Origin: Aequorivita sp. H23M31 | Lineage (GTDB): Bacteria; Bacteroidota; Bacteroidia; Flavobacteriales; Flavobacteriaceae | NCBI RefSeq assembly: GCF_004022485.1 | Contig: NZ_CP034951.1 | Location: 3,100,001 to 3,164,000, forward strand | Length of the DNA stretch: 64,000 bases | Direction of reading: 5' to 3' | Shown: positions 53,856 through 61,839 of the stretch, one piece after another | Numbering within the stretch: position 1 is the stretch's first letter | How the letters are laid out: every line of letters starts with the position of its first letter | Notes under the pieces: model-generated | Database searches by the model: none | What the model was told of the DNA's origin: nothing | What the model saw: only the letters and a program-made list of their open reading frames with translations | Program-made: the position numbers and the translations under genes

Positions 53856-54446
53856 TCATTCCTCAACCCAGTTCTTAATTATCTCTTTTCCCTGTGGGGT
53901 AAGTACACTTTCTGGGTGAAATTGTACTGCACAGATGTCGTAGAATCTATGTCTAAGAGACATAATATGCCCATTCTCATCAATTGAGGAAATTTCCAAC
54001 TCGTCGGGAAAGGCTATATTGGAGACTATCCAACTGTGATAGCGACCAACTTCTATTTTCTTAGGAAGACCTTTAAAAAGTGGTTCATTTTCCGAGAGAA
54101 TTGTGGCTTCAGTGGAAACCCCATGGAAAACCTGTTCTAAGTTTTCCAATTTACCGCCAAAAACTTCCGCGATTGCTTGTTGGCCCAAACACACTCCCAA
54201 AATGGGTTTTATACCTATATATCGCCGGATGATTTCCTTTAATTGACCGGCTTCTTCTGGAGTTCCAGGGCCGGGAGAAAGAAGTATTTTATCGAAAAGT
54301 ATGCCTTCTTCCAAAAGGAATTGGTCGTTTCGTCTTACACTTACCTTGCAATCCAAATCTTCTAAGTAGTGGACTAGATTATAAACAAAACTGTCGTAAT
54401 TATCTATAACTAGAACTTTTAGTCGTGTAGAATTTTTTACGGACAT
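53856..54446 (-). CDS. glutamine amidotransferase of anthranilate/aminodeoxychorismate synthase (TrpG/PabA)
   Basis: 196 residues, class I glutamine amidotransferase. Start VLVIDNYDSFVYNLVHYLED, nucleophile Cys in ILGVCLGQQAIAEVFGG, His-Glu in CAVQFHPESVLTPQGKEI, and SPGPGTPEEAG. It supplies ammonia to a chorismate-using partner. No trpE or pabB lies beside it in the window, so assignment to tryptophan or folate synthesis cannot be made. The isolated location slightly favours PabA. Confidence 0.9.
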   Translation of the reverse strand: MSVKNSTRLKVLVIDNYDSFVYNLVHYLEDLDCKVSVRRNDQFLLEEGILFDKILLSPGPGTPEEAGQLKEIIRRYIGIKPILGVCLGQQAIAEVFGGKLENLEQVFHGVSTEATILSENEPLFKGLPKKIEVGRYHSWIVSNIAFPDELEISSIDENGHIMSLRHRFYDICAVQFHPESVLTPQGKEIIKNWVEE

Positions 54447-54599
54447 TTTATATTATATGGTGAAAGTGAGATGGTTGTGACGTAGGTAAAGATCTTCACA
54501 ATTAATTGATCCAAATATAATTCGTATTTCCCGTTTATGGAAAAAAGCTTAATATTTTGATTTTGATTTCATCGGAATGATTTCTTCGTTATGATTCCT

Positions 54600-54607
54600 T
54601 ATTTTTG
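54600..54607 (+). promoter_or_regulatory. possible -7 box of rhodanese operon
   Basis: TATTTTTG matches TAnnTTTG and lies 18 bases before the ATG at 54626, giving a very short leader. TTTG-rich sequence upstream could hold the -33 element. Confidence 0.45.
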
Positions 54608-54625
54608 CACCTTAAATTTTAAGTA

Positions 54626-54937
54626 ATGACAAATTTAACTCAAGAACAGTGGTGCCAGCAGTTGGAAAGCGACGATAATGCCGTAATCCTCGATGTGCGT
54701 ACTCCCGCGGAAGTTGCAGAAGGCTTTATTCCTGGTGCCATAAAACTCAATATTCAAAATACATCTGACTTCTATGCGAAAGCCCAAGAGTTGGATAAAT
54801 CAAAAAACTATTATATCTATTGTCTTTCGGGAGGAAGAAGTGGACAGGCTTGTGCCTTGTTTAATGCTTTGGGAATAAAGAACGCCTACAATTTGATGGG
54901 AGGTATAATGGCTTGGAAGGGAGAACTTGTAAAATAA
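54626..54937 (+). CDS. cytoplasmic rhodanese-domain protein
   Basis: 103 residues, a single rhodanese domain: AVILDVRTPAEVAEGFIPGA, active Cys in YYIYCLSGGRSGQACALFNA, and AYNLMGGIMAWKGELVK at the end. No signal peptide. Transfers sulfane sulfur to an unknown acceptor. It is followed 6 bases later by a lipoprotein rhodanese, so the two form an operon with one member on each side of the membrane. Confidence 0.92.
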   Translation: MTNLTQEQWCQQLESDDNAVILDVRTPAEVAEGFIPGAIKLNIQNTSDFYAKAQELDKSKNYYIYCLSGGRSGQACALFNALGIKNAYNLMGGIMAWKGELVK

Positions 54938-54943
54938 AATGTT

Positions 54944-55348
54944 ATGATTAAAAAGAATATAGTATCAATCGTAGCGCTGTCGCTGCTGTTTTTTTTCACT
55001 GCTTGTAAGGACACTAGCTCGGCAAAGGAGATTAAAGTTATTTCACCCCAAGAGGTTAAGGAAGCGGTTTATGATGATGCTCCCCATCAATTGGTTGATG
55101 TACGTACCTTAGAAGAATTTAAGGAAGGCCACCTAAAAAATGCACAAAATATTTGCGTTACCGATGACGATTTCGCCAAACAGATTGAAAAATTGGACAA
55201 AGATGAACCTATATACGTTTATTGCCGAAGTGGAAAACGAAGTGCAAAGGCGGCCCAAATATTAAAAGATAAGGGTTTTAAGGAAATTTATGATATGGAC
55301 GGAGGCTATTTAAACTGGGAAAGTCAAAGATTCGACACGGAACTTTAA
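54944..55348 (+). CDS. rhodanese-domain lipoprotein
   Basis: 134 residues. Lipoprotein signal IVSIVALSLLFFFTACKDTS with lipobox Cys, then a rhodanese domain: HQLVDVRTLEEFKEGHLKNA, active Cys in PIYVYCRSGKRSAKAAQILK, and EIYDMDGGYLNWESQ. Periplasmic or outer-membrane anchored. Co-transcribed with the cytoplasmic rhodanese just upstream. Confidence 0.92.
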   Translation: MIKKNIVSIVALSLLFFFTACKDTSSAKEIKVISPQEVKEAVYDDAPHQLVDVRTLEEFKEGHLKNAQNICVTDDDFAKQIEKLDKDEPIYVYCRSGKRSAKAAQILKDKGFKEIYDMDGGYLNWESQRFDTEL

Positions 55349-55462
55349 AATCCATAAAATTCTTAACCATTTTTCTATTTGCTAGTTAAATTAGAGCCAA
55401 ACCCCATTTTCCATATACTCAGCGGATTTTTATCGACGTAACTTAGCTTAAAATCGAAGGTT

Positions 55463-55837
55463 ATGGATGATGAAAGTGAAATAGTATTAAGAGAAATCAG
55501 GTTGCTCATAAAGGATAGTTGCGATTTTGTAATGGAGCCAAATGAGGAATTTAAAAACTTTCACAAATCCTTTTTGAAATTTTCATTTGGGGTTTTGGAT
55601 GTAGAAATAAATTACGCTACTAAAAGCATTTCCACTTGGAATTCTAAGCCTTTAACAGGTTCTACCATTGATCTCCGTAATTTTGGAGATGCTCTGCTGG
55701 AAAAATTAAATTATGTGGACTTAGAGGAAACTCTTTTAGGCTGTGTTGAACAAGGAGTATTCAATGAGCGGTTTTATAAACACCTTCTGTCTGATTTTGA
55801 TCGGATCAACGATGAAAATGACATAAAGACCGCCTAA
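55463..55837 (+). CDS. hypothetical protein
   Basis: 124 residues, acidic and soluble, no family recognised. The fold looks mixed alpha/beta (IVLREIRLLIKDSCDFVMEP, FGVLDVEINYATKSISTWNS, LGCVEQGVFNERFYKHLLSD). Composition and a following intrinsic terminator at 55928 support a real gene. It stands alone after the rhodanese pair, 114 bases downstream. Confidence 0.65.
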   Translation: MDDESEIVLREIRLLIKDSCDFVMEPNEEFKNFHKSFLKFSFGVLDVEINYATKSISTWNSKPLTGSTIDLRNFGDALLEKLNYVDLEETLLGCVEQGVFNERFYKHLLSDFDRINDENDIKTA

Positions 55838-55927
55838 TTTTATTTTTGAAATCTGAATAAAAATCTGCTGTCCTAATTCGTAATTTTTAAAGTGGATTTT
55901 TTTTGATCGCTTAAGATCATAAATCGA

Positions 55928-55957
55928 AACTCTCGCGGTAAATGGCGAGAGTTTTTT
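55928..55957 (+). terminator. intrinsic terminator
   Basis: AACTCTCGC (55928-55936) pairs with GCGAGAGTT (55945-55953), loop GGTAAATG, followed by TTTTT on the plus strand. It ends the transcript from 55463-55837, converging on the DinB gene. Confidence 0.85.
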
Positions 55958-55993
55958 CATTCACTATTCAATTTGAAATATAAATCTGAAATT

Positions 55994-56488
55994 TTAAGTA
56001 GTAGTTGTATCTGCAGAAGGACCATAACTACCTGGAACAGGAATATCCAACAATCTGAAATAAACCCCCAATTGAGCACGATGATGAGTTATTTGATTGA
56101 GCCCCTGTCTCATCGCACCATATTTGCTCCATTCCATTAACTTTATTCCATCTTTACGAATGCTCCATTGTGGTTCAAGATCTTCTTCTTTGGCCTCTTC
56201 CAATGCTGTGATAGATTTGTTGAACTCTGAGTCCAATTTATCCTGTAAACTTTTTTTATCCTCACCGATAATGGGCTTGTAATCTGATGATAAATCAATG
56301 AAATCCGTATTTAAAATAATATATGGCCAGCCAAAAATATCCAGTATATGGTTGGTGAGCGACCCAAGTTTCATGCTCTTTGAATGTGGGGCATAATCAT
56401 TTTTATTCGTTGGAAAGCCCTCCAGAAAATTCTGGGTAGTGATATATTCCGCAGTAAGTTCTTCTCTTAAGTTTTTTAAAGTATCCAT
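55994..56488 (-). CDS. DinB-family protein
   Basis: 164 residues, four-helix DinB/YfiT-like fold. Metal-binding histidines in SLTNHILDIFGWPYIILN and NQITHHRAQLGVYFRLLDI match the family's three-His site. The TAEYITTQNFLEGFPTNKND opening and LGVYFRLLDIPVPGSYGPSA close are typical of Bacteroidota members. Likely a thiol- or metal-dependent enzyme; substrate unknown. Confidence 0.88.
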   Translation of the reverse strand: MDTLKNLREELTAEYITTQNFLEGFPTNKNDYAPHSKSMKLGSLTNHILDIFGWPYIILNTDFIDLSSDYKPIIGEDKKSLQDKLDSEFNKSITALEEAKEEDLEPQWSIRKDGIKLMEWSKYGAMRQGLNQITHHRAQLGVYFRLLDIPVPGSYGPSADTTTT

Positions 56489-56611
56489 AATTTCTTATTA
56501 AACAGTTATTGAATGGGAGTATAAAAAGAAAGAAGTTATTTGGTAAGGGACGACAACTTTCTTCAATGGAATTTACTAATTAAATTTAATTTTTTCATGC
56601 GGAAAATGGGT

Positions 56612-56619
56612 TAAATTTG
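56612..56619 (+). promoter_or_regulatory. possible -7 box of ctlX
   Basis: TAAATTTG matches TAnnTTTG and lies 19 bases ahead of the TTG start at 56639. Confidence 0.45.
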
Positions 56620-56638
56620 CAGCTTAAATTTCAGTAAA

Positions 56639-57571
56639 TTGACAAAACAAATTACAGACACTATTATTATGATCCGCCCGGTCGCGTTTAGAATGAACGA
56701 GCAGACAGCGGTAAATAATTATTTCCAAGAAGATCTGGATATAAAAAATGCCGAAATCAACACAAAGGCACAAGCGGAGTTTGATACTTTCGTAGAAAAG
56801 CTGCGCGATGTTGGGGTAAACGTAATAGTAGAAAATGATGATCTGCGAATGGATACCCCAGATTCCATCTTTCCGAATAACTGGATTAGTTTTCATGAGA
56901 ATGGGGATATAGCCCTTTATCCAATGTTTGCTGAAAACCGAAGGAGAGAACGTAGGGAAGAGGTTTTGATCCGTTTGGAAAATGAGGGTTTTGTAATTAA
57001 AGATGTCTATGATTATACACCCGCAGAGGAGGAAGGTTTTTTTCTTGAGGGAACTGGAAGTATCTTAATGGATCGCGTGAATCGTAAGGCGTATTGCGCT
57101 CTTTCCGCGAGGGCAGACGAGGAATTGTTGATAGAGTTTTGCGAGGACTTTGAATATACGCCCGTAATATTTACTGCATACCAAAACGTGGATGGCAATA
57201 GAATGCCAATTTACCATACGAATGTTATGATGTGTTTGGGAGAGGAGTTTTGTGTAATCTGCCTTGATAGTATTGACGATGCCACCGAACGTAATAATGT
57301 ATTGAAACATCTTAAACAGGATAGAAAAAAGGTAATCGCCATAACTGAGAGCCAAATGCACCATTTTGCTGGAAACATGCTCCAGGTACAAGGTCGGGAC
57401 AAAAAATATTTGGTTATGAGTGCAGACGCCCATAGCTCATTGACCGACCAACAGATTAAAATGATTGAGGAAAGCTGTGAGATCCTTAGCAGTGATCTTA
57501 GCACTATCGAAACCTGTGGCGGCGGAAGTGCACGGTGTATGATGGCAGAGGTATTCCTCCCGAAAGCCTAA
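56639..57571 (+). CDS. ctlX: CtlX-type citrulline/arginine-utilisation hydrolase (amidinotransferase fold)
   Basis: 310 residues. The TTG start at 56639 follows a TAA directly, so it is the only start that keeps the conserved N-terminal strand (TDTIIMIRPVAFRMNEQTAV); the next ATG at 56669 would cut it. Guanidino-group-modifying fold: DTPDSIFPNNWISFHENGDI, EGTGSILMDRVNRKAYCALS, catalytic His near ITESQMHHFAGNM and catalytic Cys in ETCGGGSARCM. Related enzymes act on citrulline or arginine in Bacteroidota. Gene name from family recognition; exact reaction not certain. Confidence 0.88.
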   Translation: MTKQITDTIIMIRPVAFRMNEQTAVNNYFQEDLDIKNAEINTKAQAEFDTFVEKLRDVGVNVIVENDDLRMDTPDSIFPNNWISFHENGDIALYPMFAENRRRERREEVLIRLENEGFVIKDVYDYTPAEEEGFFLEGTGSILMDRVNRKAYCALSARADEELLIEFCEDFEYTPVIFTAYQNVDGNRMPIYHTNVMMCLGEEFCVICLDSIDDATERNNVLKHLKQDRKKVIAITESQMHHFAGNMLQVQGRDKKYLVMSADAHSSLTDQQIKMIEESCEILSSDLSTIETCGGGSARCMMAEVFLPKA

Positions 57572-59005
57572 TCAGGAAGGTTTTTGATATTTGCTGATAT
57601 TGCGGATCATCCCATCAAAAATAAAATGGTGGAAGGGAAGCATTGAATACCAATAAAGTCTTCCCCAAAGTCCCTTGGGCCTGAAGGTGGCAGTCTGTAT
57701 AAATTCATTTTTGTCATTAATACAGAATTCGAGCCATGCTTCTCCTGGCAATTTCATTTCGGCAAAAAGTAACAGCCTCTTATTTTGTTTATCCGCATAT
57801 AAAACTCGCCAGAAATCAAGAGCGTCTCCCGTAAATATTTTATTAGGGTTTGTTCGTCCTCTGCGTAGCCCAACGCCACCCACAAGTCTATCCATAAATC
57901 CGCGTAATCTCCATAGAGTGTTTCCATAATACCAGCCATGGGTTCCGCCAATAGACCAAATATTTTCCAGCACTTGCTCAGGATTGTCAATTTTTACAAC
58001 TTTTCTATCCTTTAGACAACCATAAGTTGGTACTTGTATATATTCTTTAAGATTGGTTATCCGCCCAGCTACCAATGAATCTTTCCAACTGGAAACAACT
58101 AGATTTTGCTCTATTTTTTCAAATGCTTTTTTAATGGATTCCTCATAGGAAATGGGTTTAATATCCAAAATCTCCTGAAGTTTTTTATCTTTTGCAACAA
58201 CTTCCATTTTCATACTATCCACCAGATTAACGGCCAGTTTGTAAGAAGTTGAGGTAACAAAGTACAACCAGTAAGAAGACAATCGTGGTGACATTACTGG
58301 TACGGGAATTATCCAAAGCTTTAGACCTCGAATTTTGGAATATTTTTCTAACATCTCCCTATAGGTCAAAACATCAGGGCCGCCTATATCAAATGACTGA
58401 TCGTAGCATTTTTCATTATTTAATACTCCATAAAGGAAATGGATAACATCGCGGATTGCTATTGGCTGAATTTTGGTTTTTAGCCATTTGGGAGCAATCA
58501 TTATTGGAAGTTTTTCACATAGATCGCGGATAATTTCAAATGAGGAACTTCCGCTACCAACCACAATTCCGGCCCTTAAAACGGTGAGGTGATAATGGCC
58601 TTTATACAAAATATCCTCTACTTTTTTTCTGGAAGAAAGATGTTTGGACAGTTGTTCTTCATTAACGATACCACTTAAATAAACAACCTGCTTAACCGCG
58701 GTTGCTTCCATATATTTATTAAAATTTTCTGCGGAGCGAGCTTCCATTTCATCAAAGTCTGTAGTGGAAGAGCTCATAGAGTGTATTAAATAATAAGCTG
58801 CATCAATATCCTTCGGAAATCCTTCTGTAATTACTTCTTCAGCAAAATCCACTTCAATTACAGAGACTTTACTTGTAGTTTCGGGGTCCAAGGGAAGCCT
58901 ATTCTTGTCGCGGACGGCACAAATTACTTCATGACCATTTTCGAGAAGTTCTGGTAAAAGTCGCATGCCAATATATCCATTGGCGCCGGTGAGTAAGATT
59001 TTCAA
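57572..59005 (-). CDS. NAD(P)-binding SDR-like protein with C-terminal DUF2867
   Basis: 477 residues. The N-terminal Rossmann domain (MKILLTGANGYIGMRLLPEL, then AAYYLIHSMSSSTTDFDEME and VVYLSGIVN) is an atypical SDR (NmrA-like). The C-terminal about 150 residues are DUF2867 (SIGGTHGWYYGNTLWRLRGF, MDRLVGGVGLRRGRTNP, RPKGLWGRLYWYSMLPFHHF). This fusion is common in Bacteroidota. A redox or ligand-sensing role is possible; function unknown. Converges with ctlX, with no gap. Confidence 0.88.
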   Translation of the reverse strand: MKILLTGANGYIGMRLLPELLENGHEVICAVRDKNRLPLDPETTSKVSVIEVDFAEEVITEGFPKDIDAAYYLIHSMSSSTTDFDEMEARSAENFNKYMEATAVKQVVYLSGIVNEEQLSKHLSSRKKVEDILYKGHYHLTVLRAGIVVGSGSSSFEIIRDLCEKLPIMIAPKWLKTKIQPIAIRDVIHFLYGVLNNEKCYDQSFDIGGPDVLTYREMLEKYSKIRGLKLWIIPVPVMSPRLSSYWLYFVTSTSYKLAVNLVDSMKMEVVAKDKKLQEILDIKPISYEESIKKAFEKIEQNLVVSSWKDSLVAGRITNLKEYIQVPTYGCLKDRKVVKIDNPEQVLENIWSIGGTHGWYYGNTLWRLRGFMDRLVGGVGLRRGRTNPNKIFTGDALDFWRVLYADKQNKRLLLFAEMKLPGEAWLEFCINDKNEFIQTATFRPKGLWGRLYWYSMLPFHHFIFDGMIRNISKYQKPS

Positions 59006-59127
59006 GACGGAATAATTTGTCTAAAGATAATTCAAAACGATTGAACAAAGGTTAAAAAGCCGTTAACAGTAAGCATCGCATATGTGTTAAAGAGCTATCT
59101 TTAGAGCAGAACCAAAACCAATAAATT

Positions 59128-59334
59128 ATGAAAATTTTGAAATTAGTACTTATGATTGTCGGTGTTGTGCTAGTCGTTATAGGCTTGTATAATGCTTTTG
59201 TTCCTCAGGAAGTTGTAAGTATCGGGCCGTTAGAAGTCAATGCCAAGGAAGGTCTTTCAAACCAGACTTTAGCAATGATCGGTTTAGGAATTCTTGCCTT
59301 AATAGCTGGAGTTTTGATTAAAGATAGAGGATGA
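59128..59334 (+). CDS. small two-helix membrane protein
   Basis: 68 residues with two transmembrane helices (LVLMIVGVVLVVIGLYNAFV and TLAMIGLGILALIAGVLI) joined by a short loop VVSIGPLEVNAKEGLSNQ. It resembles short membrane proteins seen in Flavobacteriaceae, but no named family is recognised. Start ATG at 59128. Confidence 0.7.
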   Translation: MKILKLVLMIVGVVLVVIGLYNAFVPQEVVSIGPLEVNAKEGLSNQTLAMIGLGILALIAGVLIKDRG

Positions 59335-59433
59335 TTCTTGTTAAGAGGTGCATATTTAGCAGCTAAAAATTATTGTTTCTCGATTTAATGTATTTCTTTG
59401 ATTGTGATATTACTATGCAAGGATTGGGGAATT

Positions 59434-59865
59434 TTAAACATCTTCAACGCTCCCATTACCACTCTCAATTTTAGCCTTTAGCAGTTTCTTCATAAATTGA
59501 TGGACATCCTGGTCCTTATCCCGAGCTTGGATCTTTACAAAATAATTGTCCATGTAAATTGAATAGTCTTCAGGGCTCCCCTTGTATACCACTAGTTTGT
59601 GGTAGGGTATAATAAGTGCGTAAGGATCAAGACCGCTTCGGAAACCTATAATAATACCTTTTGGTCGCAACTCGATATTACAGACATTTCTATTATTGTC
59701 CAAATTCATCAAATTAGTTATCTGAAGGCTTGCGTCGAGCATTACTAATTTAGGCGAACCAATTCCCCCCATTTTTAGACGTTGCATTATTGAGAAGGGT
59801 TTTCCCAATGTTGAATCTATTTTTCTAGTATCTTCTTTATTTGAATAAGAAACGTGAAACAGCAT
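59434..59865 (-). CDS. hypothetical protein, conserved-looking beta-rich protein
   Basis: 143 residues, no signal or membrane segment. The central part is beta-rich (NVCNIELRPKGIIIGFRSGL, ALIIPYHKLVVYKG, YSIYMDNYFVKIQAR) and suggests a PH-like or lipocalin-like domain, followed by a C-terminal helix (VHQFMKKLLKAKIESG). Family not recognised. Composition and clean frame favour a real gene; it is divergent from argS with the argS promoter between. Confidence 0.68.
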   Translation of the reverse strand: MLFHVSYSNKEDTRKIDSTLGKPFSIMQRLKMGGIGSPKLVMLDASLQITNLMNLDNNRNVCNIELRPKGIIIGFRSGLDPYALIIPYHKLVVYKGSPEDYSIYMDNYFVKIQARDKDQDVHQFMKKLLKAKIESGNGSVEDV

Positions 59866-59916
59866 TTTTTAGATTAAAGATACCGATTTCCAAACTTTTC
59901 AAAATTTTAAATCGTG

Positions 59917-59924
59917 TATATTTG
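59917..59924 (+). promoter_or_regulatory. possible -7 box of argS
   Basis: TATATTTG matches the TAnnTTTG consensus, about 100 bases upstream of the argS start, between two divergent genes. TTTC at 59897-59900 is at roughly the distance of a -33 element, but the match is weak. Confidence 0.5.
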
Positions 59925-60024
59925 CCCCTTCAACAGTGGCTCGTAATAGATAATCAATTTTCAGGATTAGAAAATGAATATTATATTTTTCGTAGCTCTG
60001 AAAACATAACTCATAACTAGAAAA

Positions 60025-61821
60025 ATGTCTCTTCAATACACATTAGAAACCCAAATAAAAGCAGCAGTAAAGGAGCTTTATGACGCCAATCTTGAAAATG
60101 TAGAACTCCAACCTACGCGGAAAGATTTCGAGGGAGATATTACTGCGGTTGTTTTTCCCATGTTGAGAGTTGTGAAAGGAAATCCCGTTCAGATTGGAGA
60201 AGCCATTGGGAAATATCTGATGGAGAACGTTTCGGAAGTGGAAAGGTTCAATGTAGTCCAGGGCTTTTTGAATATTGTTTTAAGCGATTCCTACTATTTG
60301 GATTTTTTCAATTCGATTGAGGATTTTTCTTCCTTCGGAAAAGTAACTCAGGGGAAGGAGGCATTAATGGTTGAATATTCTTCGCCCAATACGAACAAAC
60401 CACTTCACTTAGGCCATGTGCGAAATGTCTTGCTCGGTTATTCCGTTTCGGAAATAGAAAAAGCTGCAGGAAAAAAGGTGTACAAAACGCAGATAATTAA
60501 CGATCGCGGAATTCATATTTGTAAAAGCATGCTCGCCTGGGAGCGATTTGGAAATGGTGAAACTCCCGATTCCACAAATCTAAAAGGAGACAAGCTAGTG
60601 GGCAACTATTATGTAAAATTTGACCAAGAATATAAAAAACAAATAGCTGCGTTATTAGAAGAAGGTAAGACGGAAGAAGAAGCAAAAGTACAAGCGCCAA
60701 TAATTAAGGACGCTCAAGAAATGCTCCGGAAATGGGAAGCGGGTGATGAAGATACCGTGGCTCTCTGGAATAAAATGAATGGTTGGGTTTACAAAGGTTT
60801 TGAAGAGACCTATAAATCCATTGGTGTGGATTTCGATTTTTACTACTACGAAAGCGATACCTATTTACTTGGTAAGGACATCATAGAAGAAGGCCTTAAG
60901 AAAGATGTATTCTTTATGAAAGACGATGGTTCTGTTTGGTGCGATCTCACGGATGATGGCTTAGATGAAAAACTTGTTTTGCGAAATGACGGAACTGCTG
61001 TATATATGACCCAGGATTTAGGTACAGCAGTGCAGCGTGTCAAAGATCATCCTGATGTGGGTGGAATGATTTATACTGTTGGTAATGAACAGGATTACCA
61101 CTTTAGGGTTTTGTTCTTGATCCTAAAAAAATTGGGATATACTTGGGCTGAAAATTTATATCATCTTAGCTATGGAATGGTCGATCTTCCTTCAGGAAAA
61201 ATGAAAAGCCGTGAAGGCACAGTGGTAGATGCCGATGATTTAATTGATCAAATGACAGAAACCGCTCGAAAAATATCGGAAGAACTGGGAAAGATTGATG
61301 AATTTTCTGAAGAAGAAAAGGAGGAATTGTATAAAATGATCGGTCTTGGCGCTTTGAAATATTATATTCTAAAAGTAGATCCCAAAAAACGAATTCTTTT
61401 CAATCCAGAAGAAAGTGTGGATTTTCAAGGAAATACCGGACCGTTTATTCAATATACCTATGCGCGGATTCAATCGATACTTAGAAAGGCCGACAATGCC
61501 AAGGTGAGCGCAGTCGAACCCTCTACTGCGCTCAGTGCAAGTTCCATAGAAATGCATCCAAAGGAAAAGGAACTCATAAAAATTCTTCAACAATACCCTG
61601 AAACTATTCAATTGGCGGCTGAAAATTATAGTCCGGCATTAATAGCCAATTACACGTACGATTTAGTAAAGGAGTTTAATAGTTTCTATCAGAATGTACC
61701 CATTTTAGCCACTCAGAATGAAATTGAAAAGGTGTTTCGGGTAAAACTATCAGGAGCAATTGCTGAGGTAATAAAAAGTGCGTTTGCTTTGCTAGGAATT
61801 CAAGTTCCAGAGAGAATGTAA
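60025..61821 (+). CDS. argS: arginyl-tRNA synthetase
   Basis: 598 residues, class I synthetase. N-terminal add-1 domain (LETQIKAAVKELYDANLENV), HIGH motif HLGH in NTNKPLHLGHVRNVLLG, KMSKS-like KMKSREGTVVDADDLIDQM, and the DALR anticodon domain (LIANYTYDLVKEFNSFYQNV). Residues about 493-505 (KVSAVEPSTALSASS) are encoded by a palindromic repeat read in frame (61505-61534) between the catalytic core and the DALR domain, a likely surface linker. All active-site motifs are intact, so the enzyme should work. Confidence 0.96.
   Translation: MSLQYTLETQIKAAVKELYDANLENVELQPTRKDFEGDITAVVFPMLRVVKGNPVQIGEAIGKYLMENVSEVERFNVVQGFLNIVLSDSYYLDFFNSIEDFSSFGKVTQGKEALMVEYSSPNTNKPLHLGHVRNVLLGYSVSEIEKAAGKKVYKTQIINDRGIHICKSMLAWERFGNGETPDSTNLKGDKLVGNYYVKFDQEYKKQIAALLEEGKTEEEAKVQAPIIKDAQEMLRKWEAGDEDTVALWNKMNGWVYKGFEETYKSIGVDFDFYYYESDTYLLGKDIIEEGLKKDVFFMKDDGSVWCDLTDDGLDEKLVLRNDGTAVYMTQDLGTAVQRVKDHPDVGGMIYTVGNEQDYHFRVLFLILKKLGYTWAENLYHLSYGMVDLPSGKMKSREGTVVDADDLIDQMTETARKISEELGKIDEFSEEEKEELYKMIGLGALKYYILKVDPKKRILFNPEESVDFQGNTGPFIQYTYARIQSILRKADNAKVSAVEPSTALSASSIEMHPKEKELIKILQQYPETIQLAAENYSPALIANYTYDLVKEFNSFYQNVPILATQNEIEKVFRVKLSGAIAEVIKSAFALLGIQVPERM
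61505..61534. repeat. palindromic repeat inside argS
   Basis: TGAGCGCAGT (61505-61514) pairs perfectly with ACTGCGCTCA (61525-61534), loop CGAACCCTCT. The core GAGCGCAGTCGA is the same as in the intergenic repeat at 53467-53523. Confidence 0.85.
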
Positions 61822-61839
61822 ATAATTCAGAATTTAGAA

